Assembly: GCA_034522175.1 (NCBI GenBank)
Contig: JAXHLQ010000001.1
Coordinates: 558,001-622,000 of the forward strand
Source: JAIPDZ01 sp034522175
GTDB lineage: Bacteria; Desulfobacterota; DSM-4660; Desulfatiglandales; Desulfatiglandaceae
Length of the DNA stretch: 64,000 nucleotides
Direction: 5' to 3'
The notes under the pieces were generated by a model that was not told the origin of the DNA, made no database searches, and worked only from the letters and a program-made list of their open reading frames with translations. Shown here piece by piece: positions 49,911-59,477 of the stretch. Position 1 is the stretch's first letter; each line of letters starts with the position of its first letter. Made by a program: the position numbers and the translations under genes.

Positions 49911-50516
49911 ATGAAATTAACGGACAAGCAGAAGGCATTTTTGGCGTATCTTTCCCGGTATGTGGCGGACTGGGGAACAGCGCCCACATTTGAGGAAATC
50001 TGCGGGCACTTTGGGTTTAAGTCCTATAATACGGTGTCCACCTACCTCAAGGTTTTAGAGCGGAAAGGCTATGTCCGCCTTCCTATGGAAAAGAACCAAA
50101 AACGGGCACTGGAGATTCTTAAACCGATGGAGACCCGGCGATCTGAGTTCCCGGTTTTGGGAAAGGTGGCGGCCGGAAAACCGATCGAGGCCGTGGCCCG
50201 GATGGGGTCGGTGGAGGTGCCCGTGTCCATGGCAGGGCAGGGGGATTGTTTCGTGCTTCAGGTCAAGGGGACCTCCATGGAGGAGGACGGGATCCTGGAC
50301 GGGGATCTTGTGGTGGTCAGAAAACAGCCCACTGCGGAAAACGGCGAGATCGTGGTGGCCCTGATCAACAACGAGGCCACGGTCAAGCGGTACTATCGGC
50401 GGGGGGATCACGTGGAACTCAAACCTGCCCACCGGGGGATGGACTCGTTTCGAATCAAAGAAGGAGACCTCCGGATTGAGGGTAAAGTGGTGGGGGTGAT
50501 GCGGTATTACAAGTAG
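49911..50516 (+). CDS. lexA: LexA repressor
   Basis: 201 residues. N-terminal winged HTH (TAPTFEEICGHFGFKSYNTV). The self-cleavage site is Ala88-Gly89 (GKVAAGKP), the catalytic Ser122 lies in GTSMEEDGI and Lys159 in EATVKRYY: all parts needed for RecA-stimulated autoproteolysis are present. It represses SOS genes. The next gene starts 22 bases later and is presumably co-transcribed, so both would be induced by DNA damage. Confidence 0.95.
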   Translation: MKLTDKQKAFLAYLSRYVADWGTAPTFEEICGHFGFKSYNTVSTYLKVLERKGYVRLPMEKNQKRALEILKPMETRRSEFPVLGKVAAGKPIEAVARMGSVEVPVSMAGQGDCFVLQVKGTSMEEDGILDGDLVVVRKQPTAENGEIVVALINNEATVKRYYRRGDHVELKPAHRGMDSFRIKEGDLRIEGKVVGVMRYYK

Positions 50517-50538
50517 GCGCCGCATCATCCATTTTCAT

Positions 50539-51693
50539 ATGCCGGCCCTGCGTATTGCGCTGGCGAGGATTTCCGAGCCCCGTCTCAGGGGACGGCCTGT
50601 GGCGGTGGCATTACCCGCTGCGTCCCGGGCCCGGGTCTTGTCGGTTTCCCGGGAGGCAACAGCCCATGGCGTATTCAAGGGGATGCCGCTGATCAGGGCA
50701 CTGAAACGCTGTCCGGATCTGGCGGTGCTTCCCCCGGATGCCGAGAGCGTGGAGAGGGCGTCTCATCGTATGGCCCAAATCGCGGCGCAATACACCCCCC
50801 TGTGGGAGATGGCCCGGCCGGGGCATGTCTATCTCGATGTGACCGGGACCCGACGGCTCTGGGGGGCGGTGACGGAAACGGCCGGTTCGCTCAGAAAAGC
50901 GATCGAAGCAGCTTTGTCTCTGAGGGGATTTGTGGGAGTGGCCGGCAATAAGATGGTGTCCGACATTGCCTCCCGAACCAGCGACGGGATATTGCATGTG
51001 AACCCGGGCGGGGAAGCCGTCTTTCCGGCCCCCCTGCCTGTGGACCGGGTTCCCGGCATCGGACGGGCCCGCCGGAAACTCCTCGCCGAAGCGTTGAACA
51101 TCCGCCGTATCGGACAGTTGGCCGGACTGGATGTGGACCGGCTGAAGCTGGTGTTCGGTTCTCAGGCCCCGGTGATCCACCAGCGGGCCCTCGGTATCGA
51201 TCCCACCCCGGTCTATCCCCGCCTGAACACCCCTGTCATGAGTGAGACCGTGACCTTTCCCGAAGATGAGAATGATGACGCGGTCCTGCTAGGGGCCCTT
51301 TACCGACTGGTGGATCGGTGCGCCTACCGCATGCGAAAACGGGGACTGGTGCCCAAAAAGGCCGGACTTTTGGTCCGGTATGCCGATCAGGTGGCGGTCC
51401 GTCGTCAGGTGGCCCTCCCGCCCGGCCCATGGATGGCCTCCGAAAATGGCTTCGGTCTTTGTGATGGGGACCTCTACGGCCCTTTGAAAACCCTCTTTTT
51501 CAAGGGGTGCCACCGACGGGTGAGGGTGGGGACGATGCGGGTCTGGTTCTGGGACTTCGGGGTTCCGGAACAGCAGTTGTCCCTTTTTCATTCTTCCTCG
51601 CCGGAGCGGGAGAGATCCATCCGGATCACCCGGGCCCTGGATCGGATCCGGGATCGGTATGGGGAGGGGGTTTTCGGGGGATTTAGGGGCTGA
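50539..51693 (+). CDS. Y-family DNA polymerase-like protein without catalytic residues (ImuB-like)
   Basis: 384 residues from ATG 50539; the family homology begins a few codons earlier (RRIIHFHMPALRIALARI), so a non-ATG start near 50506 is possible. Palm, fingers, thumb (PVDRVPGIGRARRKLLAEA, a helix-hairpin-helix) and little-finger regions follow. The catalytic motifs are lost: HxDxD is H-F-H-M-P, and the SIDEAYLDV pair is ARPGHVYLDV without the Asp-Glu. A clamp-binding motif QLSLF is present at 346-350. This is the ImuB pattern: an inactive scaffold that recruits a translesion polymerase to the clamp. No dnaE2 or imuA is in the window. It lies directly behind lexA. Confidence 0.82.
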   Translation: MPALRIALARISEPRLRGRPVAVALPAASRARVLSVSREATAHGVFKGMPLIRALKRCPDLAVLPPDAESVERASHRMAQIAAQYTPLWEMARPGHVYLDVTGTRRLWGAVTETAGSLRKAIEAALSLRGFVGVAGNKMVSDIASRTSDGILHVNPGGEAVFPAPLPVDRVPGIGRARRKLLAEALNIRRIGQLAGLDVDRLKLVFGSQAPVIHQRALGIDPTPVYPRLNTPVMSETVTFPEDENDDAVLLGALYRLVDRCAYRMRKRGLVPKKAGLLVRYADQVAVRRQVALPPGPWMASENGFGLCDGDLYGPLKTLFFKGCHRRVRVGTMRVWFWDFGVPEQQLSLFHSSSPERERSIRITRALDRIRDRYGEGVFGGFRG

Positions 51694-51738
51694 GGGACTT
51701 AGGGATTAAAAGCAATTAATGATTCACTTCAGGATCTG

Positions 51739-51861
51739 TTACAGGACAAAGTTTCCATTGGTGGTCAGGACTTCTCCGGTATGGATGCCAATCCCGTGCC
51801 TGAGGGTCGGACACCCCCCCTGAACCAGGCGTCTGTTTAAGGCCGCCAGCCGGTCATTCAT
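51739..51861 (-). pseudogene. fragment of a class III adenylate/guanylate cyclase
   Basis: 40 codons read leftward: MNDRLAALNRRLVQGGCPTL, then RHGIGIHTGEVL. This matches the segment before the nucleotide-binding loop of class III cyclases. The rest of the domain is absent. It lies in the gap between the polymerase-like and peroxiredoxin genes. Confidence 0.5.
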
Positions 51862-51919
51862 GGTTAGTGCCGCCCGTGCCGCTTGACCCGGATAGATGAG
51901 TGGCCGGGCCGCAATTGAA

Positions 51920-51948
51920 TTGTATTTTGTTCCGCCTATGGTTACAAT
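51920..51948 (+). promoter_or_regulatory. promoter of the peroxiredoxin gene
   Basis: TTGTAT (51920-51925), 17-base spacer, TACAAT (51943-51948), 41 bases before the ATG at 51990. Confidence 0.55.
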
Positions 51949-51989
51949 ATCAAATTGGGTTAATTATCTATGAAAAAGGAGGTGGATTT

Positions 51990-52709
51990 ATGAAAGAACT
52001 CAAGATCGGCTGTGGAAAGCCCACCGGTGCAACGGTGGGTCAGCAGGAAAATGAAAAAGCCGAGGAGAATCAACCCCGAACAGGAAAGGAGTCCGTCATG
52101 TCTGCTGTCAGGGTCGGCCAGAAGGCCCCGGATTTTGAAGCACCCGCATACCAGGATGGAAATTTCGGTCAGGTGAAGCTTTCGGATTATCTCGACAAAT
52201 GGGTCATCCTCTGCTTTTATCCAGGGGATTTCACCTTTGTCTGAGCGACGGAACTGGCCGCAGTTGCGTCCAAATACAAAGAGATTCAGGACCTCGGGGC
52301 GGAGGTGCTTTCCGTCAGCGTGGACAGCCACTTTGTACACAAGATGTGGCAGGACAACGAACTGTCCAAGATGGTGGACGGGGGCGTTCCTTTCCCCATG
52401 CTCTCGGACGGCCCGGGAAACGTCGGCAAGACTTACGGCGTTTACGACGAAAACGCGGGCGTTGAAATGCGGGGGCGCTTCATCATCGACCCGGACGGCG
52501 TGGTACAGGCCATCGAGATTCTCACCCCACCGGTGGGAAGAAATGTGGAAGAACTCATTCGCCAGCTTCAGGCCTTTCAGCATGTGCGAAAGACCAATGG
52601 ATCAGAAGCCACCCCCTCGGGCTGGCGACCGGGGAAACCCACCCTGACACCGGGTCCCGACCTGGTGGGGAAGGTGTGGGAAGCCTGGAAAGTTGAAAAC
52701 GCATTTTAA
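51990..52709 (+). CDS. selenocysteine peroxiredoxin (AhpC/TSA family)
   Basis: 239 residues when TGA 52242-52244 is read as Sec: YPGDFTFV-U-ATELAAV, where the family has FVCPTE with the peroxidatic Cys. Sec raises the rate of peroxide reduction. Downstream it is typical: VLSVSVDSHFVHKMW, GVEMRGRFIIDPDGVVQAIE. A resolving Cys of the usual VCP type is not visible, so it may be a 1-Cys-like or alternative-partner enzyme. Two starts are possible: ATG 51990 with a perfect AAAGGAGG, adding 36 residues (KIGCGKPTGATVGQ and following, one Cys), and ATG 52098 (MSAVRVGQKAPDFE) with GGAAAGGAG. Sec is residue 85 or 49. Confidence 0.9.
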
Positions 52710-52845
52710 TCCGTACATGGCATGGATCCCGGCGTCGGCACCAAACTGACGTCGGATCAATTTAACCGGGGGAATCAATGAACCCGCCAATGGGCCTCCT
52801 CCTGAAGACTGACCCAGCGGGTTGAGGCCCATCCCCTACATGCCC

Positions 52846-53628
52846 TCAGAAATATCGTCCGGCTTTCTTTTCAGGATCCATCCGCCCCCGGGCCACCAAG
52901 AGCATCTGGTTTCGATCCTCCATCTGAAGCGCGCTCTCCAGTCCCCCCGCATCGATATTGACGTTGATGGCTTCCTTGGTGAGCCGAAGGCCCATGGGGT
53001 TTTTGCTGTTCATGGTGCGGGCCAGATCCATGGACATCTCCATGAGTTGGTCGCGCGCGACCACCCGGCTCACCAGTCCCAAAGACATGGCCTCCTCGGC
53101 GGACATAAAATTTCCCGTCAGCATGAATTCATAGGCCCGGCCCGCGCCCATGAGCCGGGGCAGAAAATAGCTACACGCCATGTCCGCGCCCCCGAGGCCG
53201 ATATTGATATAAGCCGCACAAAACCGGGCATCGGTGCTCATCACCCGCACATCGGATGCCAGGGCGAAACTGAACCCCAGGCCCACCGCAGATCCGTGAA
53301 CCGCACAGACAATAGGCTGGGGGACCTGCCGCATGATGAGGGTGAGCCGGGCCAGCCGCGCCTGAAACCGGTAGAACCGGTCTGTATCCATCTGAGGTGC
53401 CAGCTTCATCACCGATTTCATATCGAGACCGGCACAGAAGTGTTTCTCTCCATTTCCATTTAACACAAGTACATGGGTGTTTAGATCATCCAGCCGGTCC
53501 CGCCAGAACGCCTCCAGCTCCACCATCATCGCTTCATCGACGGAATTGTATCTGCGGGGCCGGTTCAGGGACAGGACGCCGATCCCCGCTTCTGTTACTT
53601 CGTATTCGATGGTCTTATAATCCACCAT
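52846..53628 (-). CDS. enoyl-CoA hydratase/isomerase family protein (crotonase fold)
   Basis: 260 residues, read leftward from ATG 53628 with GGAGG upstream. Crotonase features: LSLNRPRRYNSVDEAM, oxyanion-hole segments KHFCAGLDMKSV and GSAVGLGFSFALASDVRV, and AAYINIGLGGADMACSYFL, where the hydratase Glu positions are Asn/Gly-Gly and Asp. Loss of the two catalytic Glu suggests an isomerase, a dienoyl-CoA isomerase-like or another crotonase reaction rather than classic hydration. It is oriented opposite to both neighbours. Confidence 0.85.
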   Translation of the reverse strand: MVDYKTIEYEVTEAGIGVLSLNRPRRYNSVDEAMMVELEAFWRDRLDDLNTHVLVLNGNGEKHFCAGLDMKSVMKLAPQMDTDRFYRFQARLARLTLIMRQVPQPIVCAVHGSAVGLGFSFALASDVRVMSTDARFCAAYINIGLGGADMACSYFLPRLMGAGRAYEFMLTGNFMSAEEAMSLGLVSRVVARDQLMEMSMDLARTMNSKNPMGLRLTKEAINVNIDAGGLESALQMEDRNQMLLVARGRMDPEKKAGRYF

Positions 53629-53790
53629 TTGGTTTTCCTCCTGCTCACCGTCACCATCCATTTGACGAATGACTCTAACGGACCCCCCCATGCCTGTCAA
53701 GCCGGCGGGCAGAATCAAAACGATGATCCTGTTCTACCCTCCAAGCCATTTGGTATCGTTAGGGCCAATTCACCGTGGCCTGAAGAGTCC

Positions 53791-53819
53791 TTGACTTGAT
53801 ATCGGTTAAGAGGTAATTT
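53791..53819 (+). promoter_or_regulatory. possible promoter of the response regulator/molybdoenzyme genes
   Basis: TTGACT (53791-53796), 17 bases, TAATTT (53814-53819), 60 bases before the response-regulator ATG. Confidence 0.4.
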
Positions 53820-53878
53820 TTTCCAGAATGATGGAGGGTCTGTTTCCATACAAGCGACCTTTGAAACAGGGGGATACT

Positions 53879-54271
53879 ATGGCCAAGATACTGGTATTGG
53901 ATGATGAAAAGGATGCCTGTGACCTCATTGAGAGGGTCCTGTCATCCGCCCATAAGGTAAACACCTTTACCGAAGAGCAGGATGCCATCGATTTTGCAGG
54001 ACACGGGGACGTGGACCTTGCCATACTGGATATTAAGCTCAAAACCATGTCCGGTGTGGATGTACTGGAAAAACTCAAGAAAGATAACCCAGACCTGAAA
54101 GCGATCATGTTGACCGGCTATCCGACCGTGGAAACCGCGCGTCGTTCGCTGACACTGGGCGCCCACGAGTATCTCGTCAAACCGATCGATATTGATGAAC
54201 TGGAGCAAAAGGTAAAAAAGGTCTTGACCACCCAGAAGAAAAAAAGCAAGGGACCGATTCACCTCGACTGA
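53879..54271 (+). CDS. single-domain response regulator
   Basis: 130 residues from ATG 53879. Receiver domain only: acidic LVLDDEKD, phospho-Asp in LAILDIKLKTMSG, Thr in AIMLTGYPT and Lys in YLVKPID, followed by a short Lys-rich tail. With no output domain it must signal by protein contact. The histidine kinase at 57631 is the nearest candidate partner. Confidence 0.9.
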   Translation: MAKILVLDDEKDACDLIERVLSSAHKVNTFTEEQDAIDFAGHGDVDLAILDIKLKTMSGVDVLEKLKKDNPDLKAIMLTGYPTVETARRSLTLGAHEYLVKPIDIDELEQKVKKVLTTQKKKSKGPIHLD

Positions 54272-54304
54272 ATCGTCCTGTAAATACCACCGGAGGTAAA
54301 ACAC

Positions 54305-57151
54305 ATGACCAACGATTCTCTATCCCTTAATCGGGCGGGGATATATCGCTTTTTAACCTTCCTGTACCATGACGAGATCCCGGAAAGCCTATTTGAGAAG
54401 ATGGCCGCAGGACCCTTTCAGGATGCACTCGAGGCGTTTTTGAATACCTGCCCATTAAACGACCTCAAATCCGGACTCCGGAATATGAACAACGAGATTC
54501 AGGGCAGGACATCCAAAGAAGCCTACAAGGCGCTTTCATGGGAATATGCCGACATCTTTCTCAATGCGGGCACAAACCCCGTATTCCCTTATGAATCGGT
54601 CTATGTGAGCCGAGACCCGGTGGTGATGGGAGAACCGGTATTTTCGGTGCGTCAGGCCTACCGCAAGGGAGGGGTTCACAAATCGCCTGCCTACAGGGAC
54701 CTGGATGACCACATCGCTGTGGAGCTGGAATTTCTGGCCTATCTCATCACCGAGGGGCAGAAAAACCCCGAAAGAAGAGCGGACTTTCAAAAGCAGCAGG
54801 TGGCATTCCTGAGGGACCACCTCATGGGCTGGGTCATCGAATTCTGTGCGGTCCTGTCCAACAGTGCCGTTTCTGGTTTTTATCAGGGCCTGGCGGAATT
54901 GACCATGAGCTTCTTGTTCAACGAGCGAATGCTGGCCTTTGATCTGGAAGCCCGGAAACCGCCCGGTGACGCCCTTCTGACGGCATTTAGGGACCTGGCC
55001 GGCCTCATCGGCATACTGAAACTGGATCAGGGCCCCATGACCCTGACAGAAGGCATTGAGGAAGAAACCCCTCAGCGGGAAATTCCCACGCACTGCTACA
55101 TCTGCGGGGCACTTTGCGGTCAAACGGCCCGGGTGAAAGACGATGTCATCGTGTCCCTGAAGGGACTTCCCGGCGATCCCAAGGGGGGCGGCCGTCTCTG
55201 CCCCAAAGGAGCCGCCGCCACGGGCCACATCTACAGCGCCTACCGTCTGAAAACGCCCCTCATCAGGGAAAACGGGCGATTTCGCAAGGCCTCCTGGGAT
55301 GAGGCATTGACTGTGGTGGCCGATCGTCTGAAGGCGCTCGAACCGCACACGGTCGGCTACATGCGGGGAAACGACTGGAACAACTGGCTCCATGAGGCGT
55401 TGTTCGACCATTACGGCGCCCACAAGACCACCCATAGGCCCATGTGCGACAATCCCAACCGGATGGCCAACGAACACAACCTCAATGACAAACGACCCTG
55501 GATTCACTACGAGCACGCGGACTACATTGTCCTCTTCGGCAACAATGATCTCGCCACCAGCTACGGGCAGCGCAAAACGGCCATGCTGAGGAGTGCCCTG
55601 AGCCGGGGCGCCAAGCTCGTGGTATTCGATCCCCGGCGGTCGGAAACCGCAGCGGCCGCCACCGAATGGATCCCGCTGAGGCCGGGGACCGACGGGGCCG
55701 TGGCCATGGCGATCTGCCATGTACTGGTGAAAAACCACCTCTATAATGAAGACTTCGTCAGGGACTGGACCCATGGGTTTGAGGCGTTTAAGGACCGGCT
55801 TATGGGGAAGGAAGACGGAGTGGTTAGGAGCCCCGAGTGGGCCGAGGAGATCAGCCAGGTCCCGGCTCGGACCCTTGAGCGGATCGCCATGGAACTGGCC
55901 CATACCCGCTACAAGGGGGTGATCAGCTGGACCGGCGTGGCCCAGACCCCTAACGGCATGCATGGCACCCAGGCCGTGCAGGCCTTGAACGGGCTTTTGG
56001 GGACTTTTGATGCCCCCGGCGGACCGAGTTTACCCTTTAAGCGGAAACTGAAAAGCGCGTGGGGCGAAGGTCAGGAAAAGCCATCCAGTAACGCCCCCAA
56101 GGAAAAACTCAACCATCTCGGCATGTGGCAGGGATGGGCACCCGCCTATTTTCCCGGGGATGTGGCAGAGGGAAAAATAAAGGCAGTCATCAACTATTTC
56201 GGCGATCCCATCCTTTCCTGGGGCAATCAGGAGGCCACGATCAATGCCTTTGAGCAGCTCGATTTCACCGTGTCCATCGACGCCTTCATGGGAAACACCG
56301 CCATGCTGTCGGATGTGGTGTTACCGGACGCCACCTATCTCGAGCAGAGTCAAATCAAGGCGGACTGGCTCTATGACGCCTTCATCAGTTACTGGCAGGC
56401 CGTGGTTCCCCCGCTGTATGATTCGCGTTCCAGCGGGTGGATTTTCACCCGCCTGGCCAAAAAGATGGGGCTGGAACACCATTTTCCCTGGGACACCATT
56501 GAAGAAGCCCAGAGAAACCAGTTGAAGGGGACCCCCTGGTCACTGGAGGACCTGAAAGAGAACGGGTATATCATCACCGATGCCCATGCCTTTTATAAGT
56601 ACAGGGAATGGGGCAGCCTGAACCCGCCCGAGGGCTATGGCTCTTCCGGCAACACCAGGACCGGAAAGTACAACTTCAAAAACCCGGTGGCTGAGGAGAA
56701 AAACGTGGATCCGCTGCCGGATTACAAGCCGCCGGACCCTGCACTGGCACCGGACGAAGACTATCCGTTCATCTTCGGCAATTTCAGGGTCTTTGAGCAT
56801 GAGCACGCCTCCACCTTTAACAACATGACCCTGATGAAGCTTCAGGGAAGCAATCCGCTCTGGATGAACCCGGTGGATGCCTCCCATAAGGGCCTGGAGC
56901 AAGGGGACCGCGTCACGGTCTACAGCCCGTGGGGAGAGCGAACCCTGAAGCTCCGGGTGACCTGGGACATCTCCCAGGGTGTGGTGGCCTCGGCCGGGGG
57001 ATTCGGTCATCTGAGAGGCATCGAAGCCGACCCCAAATACCCCCAGTTCGGGGGGGTCAATACCCCCGGCATCATGCCCCCCAACACCACGGAATCCATG
57101 GGCGGCACACCCTTGCTCAAATATGTAAAAGTGAATGTCAAAAAGGCCTGA
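54305..57151 (+). CDS. TorD-like chaperone fused to a bis-molybdopterin oxidoreductase
   Basis: 948 residues. The first ~225 are a TorD/DmsD-type maturation chaperone (LNRAGIYRFLTFLYHDEIPE; SWEYADIFLNAGTNPVFPYES). From about 255 the catalytic chain of the DMSO-reductase superfamily begins: CYICGALCGQTARVKDD with RLCPKGAA (a Cys-x2-Cys-x3-Cys-x27-Cys 4Fe-4S site), MCDNPNRMANEH, VLFGNNDLATSYGQRK, VVFDPRRSETAAAATEWIPL and the C-terminal GDRVTVYSPWGERTLKLRV cap. No Tat signal, so it is cytoplasmic. TorD proteins normally act in trans on a separate enzyme. Substrate unknown. Confidence 0.88.
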   Translation: MTNDSLSLNRAGIYRFLTFLYHDEIPESLFEKMAAGPFQDALEAFLNTCPLNDLKSGLRNMNNEIQGRTSKEAYKALSWEYADIFLNAGTNPVFPYESVYVSRDPVVMGEPVFSVRQAYRKGGVHKSPAYRDLDDHIAVELEFLAYLITEGQKNPERRADFQKQQVAFLRDHLMGWVIEFCAVLSNSAVSGFYQGLAELTMSFLFNERMLAFDLEARKPPGDALLTAFRDLAGLIGILKLDQGPMTLTEGIEEETPQREIPTHCYICGALCGQTARVKDDVIVSLKGLPGDPKGGGRLCPKGAAATGHIYSAYRLKTPLIRENGRFRKASWDEALTVVADRLKALEPHTVGYMRGNDWNNWLHEALFDHYGAHKTTHRPMCDNPNRMANEHNLNDKRPWIHYEHADYIVLFGNNDLATSYGQRKTAMLRSALSRGAKLVVFDPRRSETAAAATEWIPLRPGTDGAVAMAICHVLVKNHLYNEDFVRDWTHGFEAFKDRLMGKEDGVVRSPEWAEEISQVPARTLERIAMELAHTRYKGVISWTGVAQTPNGMHGTQAVQALNGLLGTFDAPGGPSLPFKRKLKSAWGEGQEKPSSNAPKEKLNHLGMWQGWAPAYFPGDVAEGKIKAVINYFGDPILSWGNQEATINAFEQLDFTVSIDAFMGNTAMLSDVVLPDATYLEQSQIKADWLYDAFISYWQAVVPPLYDSRSSGWIFTRLAKKMGLEHHFPWDTIEEAQRNQLKGTPWSLEDLKENGYIITDAHAFYKYREWGSLNPPEGYGSSGNTRTGKYNFKNPVAEEKNVDPLPDYKPPDPALAPDEDYPFIFGNFRVFEHEHASTFNNMTLMKLQGSNPLWMNPVDASHKGLEQGDRVTVYSPWGERTLKLRVTWDISQGVVASAGGFGHLRGIEADPKYPQFGGVNTPGIMPPNTTESMGGTPLLKYVKVNVKKA

Positions 57152-57641
57152 AAAGAAGATAACGGCCGCAGCACCCATCATCAGGGTTCGTGCTGTCTGG
57201 CCCTTGGGCATCCTCTGGGCGCTCCTGTGCGAAGCGACCCCGGCCCTCGCCATACAGACCCACGGGGCACCGGAGGGCCTCTACGCCCATCAGATCGCCC
57301 ATCTCGCTTTTCTGGTGGCCATGGTCTACATCTGGCTCCGCACCCGTCACCGCCGGGGCACCGGCTGGGGGCTCATTCGCCTTGCCTTTGTCTTCTTCGC
57401 GATCTGGAACATCAACACCTTTATCAATCACGGCATATCCGCCGCCCTGCTCCCGGCACAGTTCCAGGGAGAAATCGGCGGGCTGCCGAGATATTTCGTG
57501 GCCCATTCCTTTTCGGATCTCTATTTCTTTTTCGGCAGAATGGATCACTTCCTCTGCATACCGGCCGGCCTGTGCCTGGGATTCGGGCTGAGAAAGATGT
57601 ACCGGGCGGGCCGGCGCATGCCTTCGGAAGATGTCTATTGA
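57135..57641 (+). CDS. small membrane protein of unknown function
   Basis: 168 residues with an N-terminal hydrophobic segment (AVWPLGILWALLCEATPALA, signal-like), then three or four likely membrane helices (HLAFLVAMVYIWL, LAFVFFAIWNI, FLCIPAGLCLGFGL). His residues in INHGI and MDHF could bind metal or haem, but this is speculation. It overlaps the molybdoenzyme by 17 bases and the kinase by 11, so it probably works with one of them. Confidence 0.65.
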   Translation: MSKRPEKKITAAAPIIRVRAVWPLGILWALLCEATPALAIQTHGAPEGLYAHQIAHLAFLVAMVYIWLRTRHRRGTGWGLIRLAFVFFAIWNINTFINHGISAALLPAQFQGEIGGLPRYFVAHSFSDLYFFFGRMDHFLCIPAGLCLGFGLRKMYRAGRRMPSEDVY

Positions 57642-59438
57642 ACTGCCGCTGTCCATCGTCTATCTCGTAGACGGTATCGGTTCTTTATCGATGCTGGGGG
57701 TGGCGGCGTGGATCTTCTACGAGGCCTACCGCCTCCGCCGCCGCAGCTTCATAAACCTCTACCTGTTTCTCCTTTCCTGCAGCCTTGGCACCCTGGCCGT
57801 CAGCCGGGCCACAGGCCACATCCTGAGTTATGTCTTCCGCTACTTTGGACAAACGGAAATCTGGGCGGTCCTGGCGCCCGTATCCGGGGGCGTGAACACC
57901 CTGATCTTCGTCATCATCGCCTCGCTCTCCTTCTACTACGGCATTTTCCGGAATCTTCAGGACGTCCGGGACCGGGAGAAAGAGCGCCACGTCAGGGAGG
58001 TGCAAAAAAGCCGTGATTTTCTCCAGAAGGTCATTGACAGCCTCACCACCCAGCTCGTGGTCATCGATAAGGATTATCGTATCGCCATGGCAAACCGAAA
58101 ATTCCTCAAGGACATGGGTCGTTCCAAGGAAGACATATTGGGGCTTCCCTGCTATCAATTGCTTCATCAGTCCTGTGATACCGTGGATGACTGCCGAAAA
58201 GATGAATCCGGCGATCACGTCTGCCCCTGGAAGCGGATTCACAATGGGGAGGACCTCCTCCTGATGACCCACGTCCATAAGGATAAGAAGAACGGGGAGC
58301 CACGGCATATCGAAATCTCGGCCTTTCCGGTCCACGGCAGCGACGGGGAAGTGGAATACATGATTGAGACCCTGACCGATGTGACGGACAAGGTCCGTCT
58401 GGAGCAGATCCAGATCCAGCAGGAAAAGCTGACCGGCATCATCGAGCTGGCATCCGCCATCTCTCATGAACTCAACACCCCCATGTTTACGGTCCTCGGT
58501 AATGCCCAGCTATTGAAGCGGGAGATCAAACCGGATAGTCCCGGTGAAGCCGAGCTGAATGCCATCATCCGAAACGTGAAGAAAATGAGTCAACTCACCA
58601 GGAAGATGACCCATATTACGGAATATACTACCAAGGATTATGTGGACGAAGAGAAGCTGTTCGATATTGTGGAGGCTGCTGATGGGCAAGTCGATCCGTG
58701 GGACCCATGGCAAATGGAGCGCGATCAACGGGAAGCGCGATGGCTCAGCCTCGAAAAAATGGCCGCCATGGGCCGGCTGACCGCCAGCGTGGCCCATGAA
58801 CTCAATAACGCCATTAACATTGTCCTGGGGTACAGCCAGCTCCTCCTTCGGGAAACAGAGGACGGATCTCAGCGACAGAGCGATTTGAAAAAAATCGAGA
58901 AAAATGCTAAACAGTGCCAGCACATCGTTGCGGGTCTGCTGAACTACACCCGGAGCATGGCTGGCGAAAAGGCCTATCAGGATGTCAACCGGCATCTAAG
59001 TGACGTGCTGAATCTGGTGGCCCACCGGATGGCTCTCGACAACATCACCATCGAGACGGATTTGTCGCCCGACCTGAGGCCGGTGTTGATGGATCCCGAT
59101 GAGATGAAACAGGTCTACCTCAACCTCTTGAACAACGCGGCCGACGCCATCCAACAAGATGGACGGGTTATCGTCAGGACCCGACCGGACCCGGAATCCG
59201 GCGATACGCTCATCTCATTCACGGACACCGGCCCGGGATTCCGGCGGAGCTCATGGACAAGCTCTTCACGCCTTTTTTTACCACCAAGGAAAAGGGGGCG
59301 GGTACCGGGCTGGGATTGAACGTGAGCCGGGATATCATTCACAAACACGGGGGGTCTCTGACCGTCCGAAACCGGCCTGAGGGGGGGGCCGTGTTTCTCA
59401 TCCGACTACCGGTTGACACAGCGAAATCTGAGGAGTAA
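57631..59438 (+). CDS. membrane histidine kinase with PAS and two HisKA domains (one frameshift)
   Basis: 602 residues after restoring one G near 59239 (GGCCCGGGATTCCG should read G-P-G-I-P). Three membrane helices (1-110), a PAS domain (FLQKVIDSLTTQLVVIDKDY, with a Cys-rich loop CYQLLHQSCDTVDDC), then HisKA one (ASAISHELNTPMFTVLGNAQ) and HisKA two (TASVAHELNNAINIVLGYSQ), and a single HATPase (NLLNNAADA; the G boxes KGAGTGLGLNVSRD lie after the break). Two complete H-box domains with one ATPase are unusual. Its regulator may be the receiver at 53879. Confidence 0.85.
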
Positions 59439-59477
59439 ACAAAAGCAACAGGTCATTTACAGGTGAGAGGATACACA

